Of a stretch of 64,000 nt of DNA, positions 1 through 9,238 are shown piece after piece. This DNA is from Henriciella sp. (GTDB lineage Bacteria > Pseudomonadota > Alphaproteobacteria > Caulobacterales > Hyphomonadaceae): NCBI RefSeq assembly GCF_029936995.1, contig NZ_JAPYRE010000005.1, positions 159,606 to 223,605 of the forward strand. The letters run 5' to 3'. The notes under the pieces were generated by a model. It searched no databases. It was given only the letters and a program-made list of their open reading frames with translations, and was not told the DNA's origin. Position 1 is the first letter of the stretch; each line of letters opens with the position of its first letter. The translations under genes and the position numbers were made by a program.

Positions 1-701
1 ATCCGGCGTATTACCGCCAGAACTTCCACTACCAGACCGATGGCTGGCTGTCTGACGAGAGTGCGAAACTCTATGATCATCAGGTCGAGGCGCTGTTTAC
101 CGGCGCAGGCGACGCGATGCGCAGGGCCGCGCTGGCCGAGATTGCGCGTGAAGTGAAGGGCCGCGACCAGCGCGATGTCACGCTGCTGGACCTCGCCTGC
201 GGGACCGGGCGCTTCCTGCGCCAGACGATGCGAGCCTTCCCGCGCCTGAAGGCTGCCGGGCTGGACCTGTCGCCCAACTATGCCGAGCGGGCGCGCGAGA
301 TGGTCGCCGACTGGCCGCATGTCGAGATCATCGAGGGGCAGGCAGAGACAATGCCGCTGGAGGACGCCTCGCAAGATATTATCGTCTCGGTCTTCCTGTT
401 CCACGAGCTGCCGGAGAAGACACGCAAGCAGGTCTTCCAGGAAGCGGCGCGCGTGCTGAAGCCGGGGGGCGTGTTCATTATCGCTGACAGTCTCCAGTTC
501 GGCGACAATGAGGGCCTGGATGGCATCCTCGAATATTTTCCGGAAGGCTTTCACGAGCCCTATTACAAGGCGTATCTGGCCTATGATTTCGCGCCGCCCA
601 TGAGCGAGGCGGGCTTCGCGCTGGAACGCACAGAGATCGCCTTCCTGACCAAGGTGAATGTCTGGCGCAAGGCCGGGGAGGCAGAGCATGGCGGGGAATA
701 G
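1..701 (+). CDS. Class I SAM-dependent methyltransferase (5' end cut by window)
   Basis: The reading frame is open from base 3 of the window with no start codon, so the N-terminus lies outside. About 232 residues are visible. A glycine-rich SAM-binding motif LLDLACGTGRF lies near residues 60-70, followed by an acidic strand end (AGLDLSP) and a second motif (VLKPGGVFIIAD) typical of Rossmann-fold methyltransferases. The substrate cannot be told from the sequence; quinone, lipid and small-molecule methylases all share these motifs. The gene overlaps the start of the following SDR by 14 bp in another frame, which suggests one transcript and coupled translation. Confidence 0.85.
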   Translation, partial: PAYYRQNFHYQTDGWLSDESAKLYDHQVEALFTGAGDAMRRAALAEIAREVKGRDQRDVTLLDLACGTGRFLRQTMRAFPRLKAAGLDLSPNYAERAREMVADWPHVEIIEGQAETMPLEDASQDIIVSVFLFHELPEKTRKQVFQEAARVLKPGGVFIIADSLQFGDNEGLDGILEYFPEGFHEPYYKAYLAYDFAPPMSEAGFALERTEIAFLTKVNVWRKAGEAEHGGE

Positions 702-1497
702 GCTTGTCCTGATTACAGGCGCATCTGCGGGGCTGGGTGCGGAATTTGCCCGCCAGTATGCCGCCAAGGGCTGGGACGTGGCGCTGACCGCACGCCGGGC
801 CGACCGGCTGGATGCGCTGGCTCGTGAGATCGAGGAAAAGTACAAGGTCGCCACGCTGGTCATCACGCAGGACCTGGCCGCCGAGGGTGCCGTCGATGCC
901 ATTCTCGGTGAGCTGAAAGAGGCCGGGCGGACGCCTGACGGGCTGGTCAATAATGCCGGCTATGGCCTGCCGGGGACGTTCTTCAATACGAGCTGGGAAG
1001 AGCAGGAAGCCTTCCTGCGCGTGCTCTATCATGCGCCCATAGAACTTGTTCACAAGCTGCTTCCCGGCATGGCGGAGCGCGGTTTCGGGCGGATCATCAA
1101 TGTCGCTTCGCTTGCCGGGTATGCGCCGGGCTCGAATGGCCACACGCTCTATGCCAGCGTGAAGGCGGGCCTGATCAAGTTCTCCGAAAGCCTTCAGGCG
1201 GAGGCGAACGCGGCGGGACATGACATCAATTGCTGTGCGCTTTGCCCCGGCTTCACATTCACCGAGTTCCACGATGTGAATGGCACGCGTGAAATGGCCA
1301 AGGACTCCCCCGAGTGGATGTGGATGGAGGCTGGGCCTGTTGTGACGGCGGGTATGCAGGGCGTCTCGCGCGGACAGCCTGTTGTCGTTCCAGGCGCGGT
1401 GAACAAGGGCGTCGCGACGCTGACGCGGATTCTGCCCGAACCGCTGGGCCGCGAGATCATGAAACGGCAGGGCAGGCGCTTTCGCAAGACGGAGTAG
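688..1497 (+). CDS. Short-chain dehydrogenase/reductase (SDR)
   Basis: This 269-residue protein starts with the classical NAD(P)-binding motif TGASAGLGAEFA (TGxxxGxG). It then shows the NNAGYG motif near residue 90 and a catalytic Ser-Tyr-Lys set (NVASLAG, then YASVKAG). ARRADRL after the second strand suggests NADP preference, since basic residues there bind the 2'-phosphate. The ATG at 688 was preferred to upstream in-frame starts because it begins right at the Rossmann fold. It overlaps the methyltransferase stop. The ends with PGAVNKG and a basic tail resemble DltE/YqjQ-like SDRs. The substrate is unknown. Confidence 0.88.
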   Translation: MAGNRLVLITGASAGLGAEFARQYAAKGWDVALTARRADRLDALAREIEEKYKVATLVITQDLAAEGAVDAILGELKEAGRTPDGLVNNAGYGLPGTFFNTSWEEQEAFLRVLYHAPIELVHKLLPGMAERGFGRIINVASLAGYAPGSNGHTLYASVKAGLIKFSESLQAEANAAGHDINCCALCPGFTFTEFHDVNGTREMAKDSPEWMWMEAGPVVTAGMQGVSRGQPVVVPGAVNKGVATLTRILPEPLGREIMKRQGRRFRKTE

Positions 1498-1503
1498 TCA
1501 GAC

Positions 1504-1538
1504 CCCGCCACCACCCTGTTTTAACAGGGCCTGGCGGG
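1504..1538. terminator. Stem-loop between convergent SDR and hemW
   Basis: An interrupted hairpin lies exactly between two convergent genes. CCCGCCA (1504-1510) pairs with TGGCGGG (1532-1538), and inside it CCCTG (1514-1518) pairs with CAGGG (1525-1529). No long T-run follows on either strand, so it may be a weak or factor-assisted terminator, or protect 3' ends of both mRNAs. Confidence 0.45.
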
Positions 1539-2705
1539 TCACGGCGACAGCTCGGCCGCGACACGGTCGGCCAGCAAGCGGCCTTCGCGCGTCAGGGTGA
1601 TATGTCTGCCGTCCTGTTTCAGCAGGCCGGCTTCTTTCATGCCGCTCATGGCATCTGCTGGAACCGGGATGCCGGTCAGCTTTTGCAGGCGGGTTGTGTC
1701 AAAGCCTTCATCAGAGCGCAGGCCGAGGGCAAGGAGTTCGCGCGCATTGTCGAGCGGTGAAAGTTTTTCGCCTGCAAGACCGTCGGTACTGGAGACCGCT
1801 GTTCTATAATCTCCGGGTCTGAGCGGAGCATGTGTGACAAGGCGCTGACCATCAAGGGTGAGGCGCCCGTGTGCGCCGGGGCCGAGACCGATCCAGTCCC
1901 CGCCACGCCAGTAGGTGAGATTATGGCGCGAGTACATCTCCGGCGCGCGGGCATGGTTTGACACTTCGTAAGCTGGCAGCCCATGCGCCTCGGCGACTTG
2001 CTGGGTCAATTCATAGAGATCGGCCTGGTCGTCATCCGGCATCGGGATGAGTTCGCCGCGTTTGGCACGTTTACCAAAGGCAGTTCGCTCGGCGATTGTC
2101 AGTTCGTAGAGCGAAAGATGCGGTGCGCCGAGGCCGAGTGCCGCGGAGAGTTCCTTCTCCCAGTCTTCGGGCGGCTGGCCGGGCCGGGCATAGATCAGGT
2201 CGATCGAATGGTTGGGGAAATGGCGGGCGACCCGTTCGACCGCGCGCTGGGCCCCGACGGCGTCGTGATCGCGTCCCAGAAAGCTGAGCGCCTCATCGTC
2301 GAGGGACTGGATGCCGATGGAAAGACGGGTGATGCCCGCATCTGACCAGGCCGAAAGATCGGCGGAGAGCACGTCATTCGGATTGGCCTCCAGCGTGACT
2401 TCGGTGTCCCTCTCAAGGCCGAACAGGGTCTCGGCTTGCTGGATAAGGCCTGCAATGTCTTTCGGTGCCATGAGAGAAGGCGTGCCGCCGCCGAAATAGA
2501 TGGAGCTGAGCCGAGGGTGGCTTTCCAGCGTACGGGCATGGCGGGCAAGATCGTCGGACAGGGCCTTTACCAGCGCATCATTATCCCTGTCCTTCGCCGC
2601 ATAGACGTTGAAGTCACAATACGGGCAGATCTTCGTGCAGAAGGGCCAGTGGATATAGAGGCCGAACCCGTAAGCCGGGCCGAAGGGCAGCGCGGTGGAA
2701 ATCAA
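1539..2705 (-). CDS. hemW: HemW, radical SAM haem chaperone
   Basis: The 388-residue protein carries the radical-SAM cluster motif CxxxCxxC (CTKICPYC) near residues 24-31, then YFGGGTPSL and a [12 protein letters not shown] block, the usual order for HemW (formerly annotated as oxygen-independent coproporphyrinogen oxidase-like). True HemN enzymes have an extra Cys in CxxxCxxCxC, which is absent here (CDF). HemW is known as a haem-binding chaperone that inserts haem into respiratory proteins. The start appears to be TTG at 2705, overlapping the rdgB stop as TTGA; no other start precedes the iron-sulfur motif. It lies downstream of rdgB in one transcript, a common alphaproteobacterial arrangement. 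Confidence 0.92.
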   Translation of the reverse strand: MISTALPFGPAYGFGLYIHWPFCTKICPYCDFNVYAAKDRDNDALVKALSDDLARHARTLESHPRLSSIYFGGGTPSLMAPKDIAGLIQQAETLFGLERDTEVTLEANPNDVLSADLSAWSDAGITRLSIGIQSLDDEALSFLGRDHDAVGAQRAVERVARHFPNHSIDLIYARPGQPPEDWEKELSAALGLGAPHLSLYELTIAERTAFGKRAKRGELIPMPDDDQADLYELTQQVAEAHGLPAYEVSNHARAPEMYSRHNLTYWRGGDWIGLGPGAHGRLTLDGQRLVTHAPLRPGDYRTAVSSTDGLAGEKLSPLDNARELLALGLRSDEGFDTTRLQKLTGIPVPADAMSGMKEAGLLKQDGRHITLTREGRLLADRVAAELSP

Positions 2706-3301
2706 AGCAGCGCGGCCCTGAGTTTCCTGAAAGCGTCGGCGCGGTGGCTCATGGCGTGCTTCTTCGCCGGGTCCATCTCGCCAAAGGTGTCGCTCTCGCC
2801 TTCAGCCACGAACATCGGGTCATAGCCAAAGCCTTTCTCGCCACGCGGGGGCCAGACAAGCTCGCCGTGGACCTCGCCTTCATAGACCTTTTCATGGCCG
2901 TCCGGCCAGACAACGGCGAGCGCGCAGACGAATTTTGCACGACGGTTGTCTGCGTCCATCCTGGCCAGTTCCGCTTCGACCTTTTCCATTGCCATATTGA
3001 AATCGCGCGGCTCACCGGCCCAGCGCGCGGAATAGATGCCGGGCTGGCCATCCAGCGCCTCGACAGCCAGGCCGCTGTCATCGGAGAGGGCCGGAGAGCC
3101 TGTCGCTTTCGCCGCCGCGCGTGCCTTGAGAAGGGCATTGCCAGCGAAGGTCTTTTCGGTCTCTTCGGGTTCGGGCAGGTCCAGGTCAATGGCGGAGACG
3201 ACCTCCAGCCCGGCTGGTTCGAACAGGTCCTTGAGCTCCCTGACTTTTCCCTTGTTGTGGGTTGCCGCAACGAGACGGCCTTTTCCGAGCGTGCGAGTCA
3301 T
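2702..3301 (-). CDS. rdgB: RdgB/HAM1 non-canonical purine NTP pyrophosphatase
   Basis: This 199-residue protein shows the family's N-terminal substrate motif [14 protein letters not shown] and the [11 protein letters not shown] motif near residue 70, followed by GEKGFGYDP (C-terminal base-binding motif) and a SHRADAF end. The family hydrolyses ITP, dITP and XTP to monophosphates, keeping damaged purines out of nucleic acids. The ATG at 3301 was chosen; the frame extends to a TTG at 3319, but that would only add six residues without homology. Its TGA overlaps the hemW start. Confidence 0.93.
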   Translation of the reverse strand: MTRTLGKGRLVAATHNKGKVRELKDLFEPAGLEVVSAIDLDLPEPEETEKTFAGNALLKARAAAKATGSPALSDDSGLAVEALDGQPGIYSARWAGEPRDFNMAMEKVEAELARMDADNRRAKFVCALAVVWPDGHEKVYEGEVHGELVWPPRGEKGFGYDPMFVAEGESDTFGEMDPAKKHAMSHRADAFRKLRAALL

Positions 3302-3342
3302 GGATGTATGTGGCTCCAATCTTGCTTTCTGACTGAATAGTA

Positions 3343-3359
3343 TTATCGTTTAACGGTAA
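3343..3359. promoter_or_regulatory. Imperfect palindrome, possible XRE operator
   Basis: TTATCGTT-T-AACGGTAA is a 17-bp inverted repeat with seven of eight base pairs matching. It sits in the divergent gap between rdgB (minus) and the DUF2975/XRE pair (plus), about 60 bp before the DUF2975 start. Such regulators often control their own operon, so this is a candidate operator. The link is inference. Confidence 0.35.
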
Positions 3360-3416
3360 ATTACGTGTTTGGGCCCAGAAACCCTTCTCATGATCGAGGT
3401 TTTGAAGACTTAAGAT

Positions 3417-3947
3417 ATGACGATCCGGAAGCAAAACTCCATGGCCGCAGTCCTTTCAATGCTGATGCAGGTCGTCATCTGGATCGCCGTCATATGCGGC
3501 ATCGCCGCCTTTCTTCTTATCGGCGCCGGCCTTATCGGCAGCCTGAATGGCGGGGTGATCCGCATTCCTGGCATGGAAGCCTATGTGGAAGGCGTAAAGC
3601 CCGGACAGTTCGTTGCCGGACTTGCAAGCCTGGTCGTGTTCGCGCCGGGCATCATCTATGTGTGTGTCCAGCTCAGGCGCATCCTTTCGACGCTGGCGGC
3701 GGGCGACCCGTTCGTGCCGCAGAACGGCCCGCGGCTGACCCGGATCGCCATTGCCATCGCCCTTGTGGAGCTTGGGCGCTATCTGACCGTTATACTGTTG
3801 AACAGCTTTGTAGACCTTGGCACCGACCAGCCGCTGAGGCTCAGCATTAATCTTGCCGCGTGGGCTGCCGTTGTGGCGCTTTTCATCCTTGCGCAGGTCT
3901 TCCGGGAAGGGTCCCGGCTGCGTGAGGAAGAGAAGATGACGATTTAG
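3417..3947 (+). CDS. DUF2975 family membrane protein
   Basis: This 176-residue protein has four predicted membrane segments (roughly residues 14-38, 60-82, 105-125 and 140-160) with short polar loops and a basic, acidic C-terminus. Its size, four-helix layout and the small XRE regulator 17 bp downstream match the DUF2975/XRE pairs found widely in bacteria. The function of the family is not established. One idea from the pairing is that the membrane protein modulates the regulator. Start is ATG at 3417, with no strong ribosome site. Confidence 0.75.
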   Translation: MTIRKQNSMAAVLSMLMQVVIWIAVICGIAAFLLIGAGLIGSLNGGVIRIPGMEAYVEGVKPGQFVAGLASLVVFAPGIIYVCVQLRRILSTLAAGDPFVPQNGPRLTRIAIAIALVELGRYLTVILLNSFVDLGTDQPLRLSINLAAWAAVVALFILAQVFREGSRLREEEKMTI

Positions 3948-3964
3948 GAGGCCGACCAGACAAT

Positions 3965-4210
3965 ATGGCCATTCGTGTAACTCTCGACCGCGTTCTGCTT
4001 GAGCGCCGCATGTCCCTGACGGAACTTTCCGACAGGGTCGGCGTCACGCTCGCCAACCTGTCCATCCTGAAGACGGGCAAGGCCAAGGCGGTGCGTTTTT
4101 CCACGCTGGAATCGCTCTGCCGGGAGCTCGACTGCCAGCCCGGTGACATTCTCATATTCGACGAGGAAGACGGAGACGCTGCAGCCGCCGATGACGAGGA
4201 AGCGGCCTGA
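3965..4210 (+). CDS. Small XRE-family (Cro/C1) transcriptional regulator, YozG-like
   Basis: The 81-residue protein is almost all helix-turn-helix domain: residues 1-65 read LLERRMSLTELSDRVGVT with the turn at DRVGVTLANL and a recognition helix around LSILKTGKAKAV, then FSTLESLCRELDCQPGDIL, the hallmark of YozG-type regulators. The tail is acidic (DEEDGD and DDEEAA). It follows the DUF2975 gene by 17 bp with an AGGAGG-like site, so the two are surely co-transcribed. Target genes are unknown; the palindrome at 3343 is a candidate site. Confidence 0.88.
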   Translation: MAIRVTLDRVLLERRMSLTELSDRVGVTLANLSILKTGKAKAVRFSTLESLCRELDCQPGDILIFDEEDGDAAAADDEEAA

Positions 4211-4265
4211 CCGTAAGGCCGTGGGTCGCCGGAACCTCTGCCCCCGGCAACAGGTTCATCTTTTC

Positions 4266-4766
4266 ATGAAAACCTTATCCAGACTCAGCGCGCTTGGTGC
4301 GGCGGGCCTTGTCCTCGCCGCCTGCGGGGGCGACCGGGAAGCGGGCGAGTTCAAGAATGACTGGCTTGGCAACGAGATCAAGATCGACCGTCTGCAAGAT
4401 CCGAAAGTGCCGGGCATTACCTGCCACATCGCCTATTTCGACCGCGGTGTCTGGGACCGGCTGGGCAAGGGCAACTGGTTCGAGGACCCTTCCAACTCCT
4501 CGATCTCGTGCAGCGTGACCGGGCCGGTGACGATTGGCCGGATCGACCTCGACCGGTCGGGCGAGGAAGTCTGGGACCGGGGCCGCTCGCTGATCTTCAA
4601 GCAGCTCGCCGTGCGCCGCATCTATGACCGCGAAGCGGACGCGATGATGTATGTCTCGTTTTCGAGGAAGCCGGTCGACGGCTCGGCAAAGATGAGCCTG
4701 TCGACCGTCCCGCTCTGGGATGTGGAGGTCAGCTGGGAAGGCCGGGAGAAGCCTGTGGGCGAGTAG
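4266..4766 (+). CDS. CreA family lipoprotein
   Basis: This 166-residue product starts with a lipoprotein signal peptide ending LVLAACGG, giving a lipobox with Cys near residue 20. The mature part shows the CreA family pattern: NEIKIDRLQDPKVPGITCH, a D..NSSISCSVTGPV block with paired cysteines, then a RSLIFKQLAVRRIYD strand set and a SFSRKPVDGS loop before the STVPL end. E. coli CreA is a periplasmic protein of unclear function from the creABCD locus, but no creBCD is seen here. Two conserved cysteines could form a disulfide. The ATG at 4266 is chosen because the signal peptide begins there. Confidence 0.8.
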   Translation: MKTLSRLSALGAAGLVLAACGGDREAGEFKNDWLGNEIKIDRLQDPKVPGITCHIAYFDRGVWDRLGKGNWFEDPSNSSISCSVTGPVTIGRIDLDRSGEEVWDRGRSLIFKQLAVRRIYDREADAMMYVSFSRKPVDGSAKMSLSTVPLWDVEVSWEGREKPVGE

Positions 4767-4819
4767 GCAGGCGACATGCCGCAGTTACATGGCTGCGTGG
4801 CCGGGGGCATATCTATCTT

Positions 4820-5254
4820 ATGACTTTCAGGGTTCGGAGTGCCGCTGCACGGCGGGAAGAGATTGAGGCCAATGCCGCCCGGCTTGGCATTGATGAGGCG
4901 TTTATCTCTACGCTGGTCGACACCTTTTATGCGCGTGTCCGCGCCCATCCCCGGCTCGGCCCGATCTTCAATGACGAGATCGGGGATGAATGGGACGCCC
5001 ATCTCGCCAAGTTGAAGGATTTCTGGGCCTCTGTTGCGATGAATGCCGGGCGCTATTCTGGTAAGCCGGTGCCTGCACACACAAAACTGGACGGTGTATC
5101 AGCGGAAGATTTCGTCATCTGGCTCGGTCTTTTCCGCGAGACGTTGGAAGACCTTTCCGACAGTGAGGAAACGGTCGACTATTTCATGCAGCGCGCCGAG
5201 CGCATCGCCCGTAGCCTGAAGCTGGCGATGTTCGGGCTGGAGAGGGTGGACTAG
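4820..5254 (+). CDS. Group III truncated haemoglobin
   Basis: The 144-residue protein matches the group III (Ctb-like) truncated globins: TFYARVRAHPRLGPIFND in the B helix to CD region, a DEWDAHLAKLKDFWAS E-helix block, and PAHTKLDG where the His is the expected proximal haem ligand (F8). The rest (FVIWLGLFRETL, then RAERIARSLKLAMF) fits the G and H helices. Family members bind oxygen or nitric oxide, and in Campylobacter one is part of the nitrosative stress response. It stands alone between creA-like and rph genes. Confidence 0.87.
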   Translation: MTFRVRSAAARREEIEANAARLGIDEAFISTLVDTFYARVRAHPRLGPIFNDEIGDEWDAHLAKLKDFWASVAMNAGRYSGKPVPAHTKLDGVSAEDFVIWLGLFRETLEDLSDSEETVDYFMQRAERIARSLKLAMFGLERVD

Positions 5255-5286
5255 TCCACCCCCAACCCTCACCGCGTTCGGGCGAT

Positions 5287-6012
5287 TTACCCAATCGCCT
5301 TCTTCTGTGCCTCGAACAGCTCCGTGCAGCCCTTTTCCGCAAGACGCAGGAGGGTCTCGACTTCAGGCCGGGTCATCGGGCGTTCTTCGCCGGTACCCTG
5401 GATTTCGATGAAACCGCCATCGGAACTCATCACGACATTCATGTCGCCTTCGCCGCCGGAGTCTTCGGGATAGTCTAGGTCGAGCACGGGGGTGTCCTGG
5501 AACAGGCCGACGGAAATGGCAGAGGCCTGTTTCTGGATCGGGTCAGCCTTGAGGACTCCTTCCTCACGCATGTATTTGCAGGCCAGCGCGAGGGCGACGA
5601 AACCGCCGGTAATGGCGGCCGTGCGCGTGCCCCCATCGGCCTGGATGACGTCGCAGTCGATCGTGATCTGGTTTTCGCCAAGGGCATTGAGGTCGACGAC
5701 CGAGCGAAGCGAACGGCCGATCAGGCGCTGGATTTCCTGCGTGCGGCCAGACTGCTTGCCGCGGGCGGCCTCGCGATTGCCACGGGTGTGGGTGGCGCGT
5801 GGCAGCATGCCGTATTCGCCGGTGACCCAGCCCTTGCCCTGTCCGCGCAGCCACGGCGGGACATTGTCCTGCCAGCTGGCCGTGCACAGGACATGGGTGT
5901 GGCCGAACTTCGCCAGGCAGGAGCCCTCGGCATAGCGGGTCACATTGGTTTCCAGAACGATGTCACGAAGCTGGTCTGCGGCGCGGCCCGAAGGGCGCAC
6001 GAGATTGGTCAT
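5287..6012 (-). CDS. rph: Ribonuclease PH
   Basis: This 241-residue protein has the usual length for RNase PH and its motifs: [13 protein letters not shown] at the start, the [16 protein letters not shown] block, an [19 protein letters not shown] region and [15 protein letters not shown] with the metal-binding acids. The enzyme trims tRNA 3' ends using phosphate. The start ATG overlaps the stop of the upstream transporter (ATGA), so the two are translated together. In many alphaproteobacteria rph is next to hrcA and rdgB; here other genes are placed between them. Confidence 0.95.
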   Translation of the reverse strand: MTNLVRPSGRAADQLRDIVLETNVTRYAEGSCLAKFGHTHVLCTASWQDNVPPWLRGQGKGWVTGEYGMLPRATHTRGNREAARGKQSGRTQEIQRLIGRSLRSVVDLNALGENQITIDCDVIQADGGTRTAAITGGFVALALACKYMREEGVLKADPIQKQASAISVGLFQDTPVLDLDYPEDSGGEGDMNVVMSSDGGFIEIQGTGEERPMTRPEVETLLRLAEKGCTELFEAQKKAIG

Positions 6013-7409
6013 GGGGCGTCTCCTTTGTTCACCGTGGGGTGAAGCGCTTCGAGATTGGCTTGTCCACCCGCATTGATGGCGGCAGCTGCTTTCGCCTGTT
6101 CGGCGCGCGTGATGGGATAGCGCCAGAGGAGAAGCGCGGCGATGGCATAGGAACAGACCGGCACGCCGACGAAGACCATCATCAGCCCGCGTACCGTCTC
6201 CGGCGAATTGTCGCCGGACGGATTGAAGCCGACCAGAACGCCGAGCAGGATGTAGGGGATGCCGATGGCGAAGCTCGCGCCAGTCTTGTAGGCGCCTGAC
6301 ATCAGCGAATAGAAGAGCCCGGCCCGGTTAGCGCCGCCGCGGACTTCCTCGGCCTCGACAAGGTCTGCCATCATCGAGCGCAGGAGGATGAAGGGGGTGC
6401 CGTAGCCAAAACCGGTGACCAGGGAAGCGACAATAAGCGGTACAAGACCACCGCCCATCATGGCCAGCGGCAGGTAAGAAATATAGGTCAGCGCTGACCA
6501 GAGCGCGACAAAGCGCATCGCGATGAATTTTTCGGTACGCTTGGAAATCCAGACCCAGAACGGCATGGCGGCAAAGCCGGCGATGAAATGGATCATCAGG
6601 ATCAGTGAAGCGAGGCCACTGCTAACGCCAAATCCCCATTCCGCGGCGAACAGGAATGTTCCTGCTGTACCTGCAATGGCGATGCCGATGAAGATTTCCG
6701 CGGCGAGTAGCCGCCAAAGCGTGGCTTCCCGCAGAGCCTTGAGGATGGCTTTCGGATGGAAGCTGGCGCGGGGGGCATTGGGGTCTGGCTGCGGGTCTGG
6801 AACGAGCCAGACGGCAGCGCCGATGGTGATTGGAAGGGCTATCAGCAGGAACCAGCCCATAATTGATATCTGGTGGGCAAAATCCACGTCCCCGGCCTGC
6901 GCCAGGATCTGTGGCAGGGCCAGCATGACCAGCATGGTGACAATGGTGAAAAGTTCCCGCCACATGAACAGGCGCGAACGCTCATCATAGCTGCGCGCAA
7001 TGGAAGGCGCCCAGGCCTGGTGCGGCGTCGCGATCATCGTGGTGCCGATGTAGAAGAGGAAGAGGATGATACACAGGAAAATCGGTGAGACAGGTGGGCC
7101 TATGGGGTTATATAGGAACCAGACGGCCGGTAGCAGGACCGGCACGGCACCAAGCAGCCAGTGGCGGACCTTGCCGAGTCTTGAGGGCTTGGTATCGACC
7201 AGCCAGCCCATGACCGGGTCTGAGAAAAGGTCCCAGAAACGCAGGATCATGAAAATCAGGCCGACGACGGCAGTCCCCATCCCCATTTCACGGGCATAGA
7301 GCGGGGCGATAAAGACCGCCATGGGCAGGCCGACGGCCCCGAAGGGAATTCCGACGGAGCCATAGGCGACAACTTGTCGAAGAGGTAACTTAGCTGGCAC
7401 GCTTGTCAT
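6009..7409 (-). CDS. MFS transporter of the GPH (sugar:cation symporter) family
   Basis: This 466-residue membrane protein has about twelve hydrophobic segments. The [17 protein letters not shown] block and [12 protein letters not shown] with its RxGxRxxW-like core are the signature of the glycoside-pentoside-hexuronide (MelB-like) group. The substrate is unknown. The ATG at 7409 ([10 protein letters not shown]) was preferred; the frame runs back to 7508, but that extension would overlap the hrcA promoter region and has no membrane-protein character. It overlaps rph by 4 bp. Confidence 0.85.
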   Translation of the reverse strand: MTSVPAKLPLRQVVAYGSVGIPFGAVGLPMAVFIAPLYAREMGMGTAVVGLIFMILRFWDLFSDPVMGWLVDTKPSRLGKVRHWLLGAVPVLLPAVWFLYNPIGPPVSPIFLCIILFLFYIGTTMIATPHQAWAPSIARSYDERSRLFMWRELFTIVTMLVMLALPQILAQAGDVDFAHQISIMGWFLLIALPITIGAAVWLVPDPQPDPNAPRASFHPKAILKALREATLWRLLAAEIFIGIAIAGTAGTFLFAAEWGFGVSSGLASLILMIHFIAGFAAMPFWVWISKRTEKFIAMRFVALWSALTYISYLPLAMMGGGLVPLIVASLVTGFGYGTPFILLRSMMADLVEAEEVRGGANRAGLFYSLMSGAYKTGASFAIGIPYILLGVLVGFNPSGDNSPETVRGLMMVFVGVPVCSYAIAALLLWRYPITRAEQAKAAAAINAGGQANLEALHPTVNKGDAP

Positions 7410-7512
7410 GTGCCCCATGGAAGCCGATTTGAGACTGACGGCCAAGAGAAAAACGACTAATGAAACTGGAGATTGCAAACATCGAGAATTCAACGGCCAG
7501 GGATGCACCGAG

Positions 7513-8592
7513 ATGAGTGACCAGCGTTTACATACCGGCCTGTTGCAGAGCCTGGACGACCGTTCGCGCGCGATTTTCCGCGAGATCGTCGAGACCTATC
7601 TGGAAACCGGCGAACCCGTCGGCTCGCGCACATTGTCCAAGAGCGGCATCAGCCTGTCACCAGCCTCGATCCGGAATGTCATGTCGGACCTGACAGAACT
7701 TGGTCTGCTCGATAGCCCGCACGTTTCGGCGGGCCGGATGCCGACACATATCGGGCTGCGCCTGTTCGTCGACGGTTTCCTCGAGATCGGTGAGCCTTCC
7801 GGGGATGACCGGGCCGAGATCGAGGAACGGCTGCGCTCTGGCAACCGTGACATGAAGGGCCTGCTGAAAGAGGCTTCCTCCATCCTGTCCGGACTTGCGG
7901 GCGGGGCAGGGCTTGTGAGTTCTCCAACGCGTGAGCGGCCTGTGCGCCATGTCGAGTTCGTGCCACTGGCGACGGGCGAGGCGCTCTGCATCCTCGTGGA
8001 CGAGATGGGCGACGTGGAAAACCGGCTGGTGAAGATACCGGCCGGGCTGCCGGCAACAACGCTGATGGAAGCGGGCAACTATCTCGCCGCCCGCATGAAG
8101 GGGAAGACACTGCGTGAGGCGGCACAGGCCATTGGCGAGGAAATCGCCGAACGGCGCGCCCAGCTGGACCAGGCTGCGACAAGCCTTGTCGAGCAGGGGC
8201 TGGCCGAATGGGCCGGCGAAGTGCCCGGCGAGGAGCGCGCCCTGATCGTGCATGGCCGGGCGAATCTGCTGAATGACCCGGCAGCGGCTGAGAACATGGA
8301 ACAGGTGCGCCAGCTGTTTGACATTCTGGAGCGCCAGCAGGGGCTTCTGGATGTGCTGGACTCCACCCGTGAGGCAGAAGGCGTGCGGCTTTTCATCGGT
8401 TCTGAAAACAGGCTTTTTCCGTTATCCGGTTCAAGCCTGATTGTGGCACCCTATATGAACGCCACGAGACAGGTAATCGGCGCACTCGGTGTGATCGGCC
8501 CGACCCGTCTGAACTATGCGCGTGTGATCCCGATGGTGGATTACACGGCGCGTATTGTCGGGCAGATCCTCGGCGAACGCCAGAAAACGTGA
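7513..8592 (+). CDS. hrcA: Heat-inducible transcription repressor HrcA
   Basis: This 359-residue protein has the HrcA winged-helix start: LDDRSRAIFREIVETYLETGEPVGSRTL, then SPASIRNVMSDLTELG as recognition region and SAGRMPTHIGLRLFVD. The C-terminal part contains the usual FIGSEN..FPLSGSSLIVAPY block and an IGPTRLNYARVIPMVDYTA end. HrcA represses chaperone genes by binding CIRCE repeats with help from GroEL. I saw no CIRCE element in this window, so its targets (commonly groESL in this class) lie elsewhere. Start ATG at 7513; grpE follows by 15 bp. Confidence 0.95.
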   Translation: MSDQRLHTGLLQSLDDRSRAIFREIVETYLETGEPVGSRTLSKSGISLSPASIRNVMSDLTELGLLDSPHVSAGRMPTHIGLRLFVDGFLEIGEPSGDDRAEIEERLRSGNRDMKGLLKEASSILSGLAGGAGLVSSPTRERPVRHVEFVPLATGEALCILVDEMGDVENRLVKIPAGLPATTLMEAGNYLAARMKGKTLREAAQAIGEEIAERRAQLDQAATSLVEQGLAEWAGEVPGEERALIVHGRANLLNDPAAAENMEQVRQLFDILERQQGLLDVLDSTREAEGVRLFIGSENRLFPLSGSSLIVAPYMNATRQVIGALGVIGPTRLNYARVIPMVDYTARIVGQILGERQKT

Positions 8593-8607
8593 GAGTAGAC
8601 AAGAGTT

Positions 8608-9207
8608 ATGAACGAAGACCAGAAGAGACCTGAAGAGGCTGTCGAGACGGAAACCCTGGACGCAGGCAGCGAAGAGTCCGAAGCGCTGGAAGAGGCGGCC
8701 GTCGCGGACAATCAGGATGTGGACCCGGAAACCCGGATTGCCGAACTCGAAGGCGAGGTAACAGCCCTGAAGGATCAGGTGCTGCGCGCTCATGCGGAAA
8801 TGGAAAACATCCGCAAGCGCTCTGCCAAGGAAGTGGCCGATGCACGCGTCTATGCGGTCGAGAAGTTCTCCAAGGACCTGCTCAGCGTATCCGACAACCT
8901 GCTGCGCGCGCTCAGTGCCCTGCCGGATGAGGAGCGCTCTGCACTGACCGAAGCCGGGCAGAACCTGCTGGGCGGTATCGAGATGACGCAGAAGGAGCTG
9001 CACAGTGTGCTGGCAAGACACGGTGTCACCGTGATCGATGCCGAGCCGGGCGCGAGCTTCGACCCGAACATGCATCAGGCTGTCAGCCAGATTCCGTCCG
9101 ATCAGCCGTCCGGCAAGATCGCGGAAACCTTCCAGTCAGGCTGGAAAATCGGCGACCGCGTCCTGCGCGCAGCGATGGTGGCGGTGAGCTCGGGGCCGGC
9201 GAACTAG
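8608..9207 (+). CDS. grpE: Nucleotide exchange factor GrpE
   Basis: The 199-residue protein has an acidic N-terminus (about residues 1-45), a long coiled-coil region with RAHAEMENIRKRSAKEV, and the GrpE C-terminal beta domain ending in HGVTVIDAEPGASFDPNMHQ, PSGKIAETFQSGWKIGDRVL and VAVS. GrpE releases ADP from DnaK. It lies 15 bp after hrcA and is probably in the same transcript. Its partner dnaK is 2.8 kb downstream, separated by three minus-strand genes. Confidence 0.96.
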   Translation: MNEDQKRPEEAVETETLDAGSEESEALEEAAVADNQDVDPETRIAELEGEVTALKDQVLRAHAEMENIRKRSAKEVADARVYAVEKFSKDLLSVSDNLLRALSALPDEERSALTEAGQNLLGGIEMTQKELHSVLARHGVTVIDAEPGASFDPNMHQAVSQIPSDQPSGKIAETFQSGWKIGDRVLRAAMVAVSSGPAN

Positions 9208-9238
9208 AGACATATTGTGAGGCGCGAGAGGCGGGCAG

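Noticed and set aside
7373..7420. Possible sigma-32 promoter before hrcA
   Set aside because: CTTG and CCCCAT elements are present but no pair has the 13-15 bp spacing needed.
7410..7512. CIRCE element upstream of hrcA or grpE
   Set aside because: I found no TTAGCACTC-N9-GAGTGCTAA or close variant in this gap or before dnaK.
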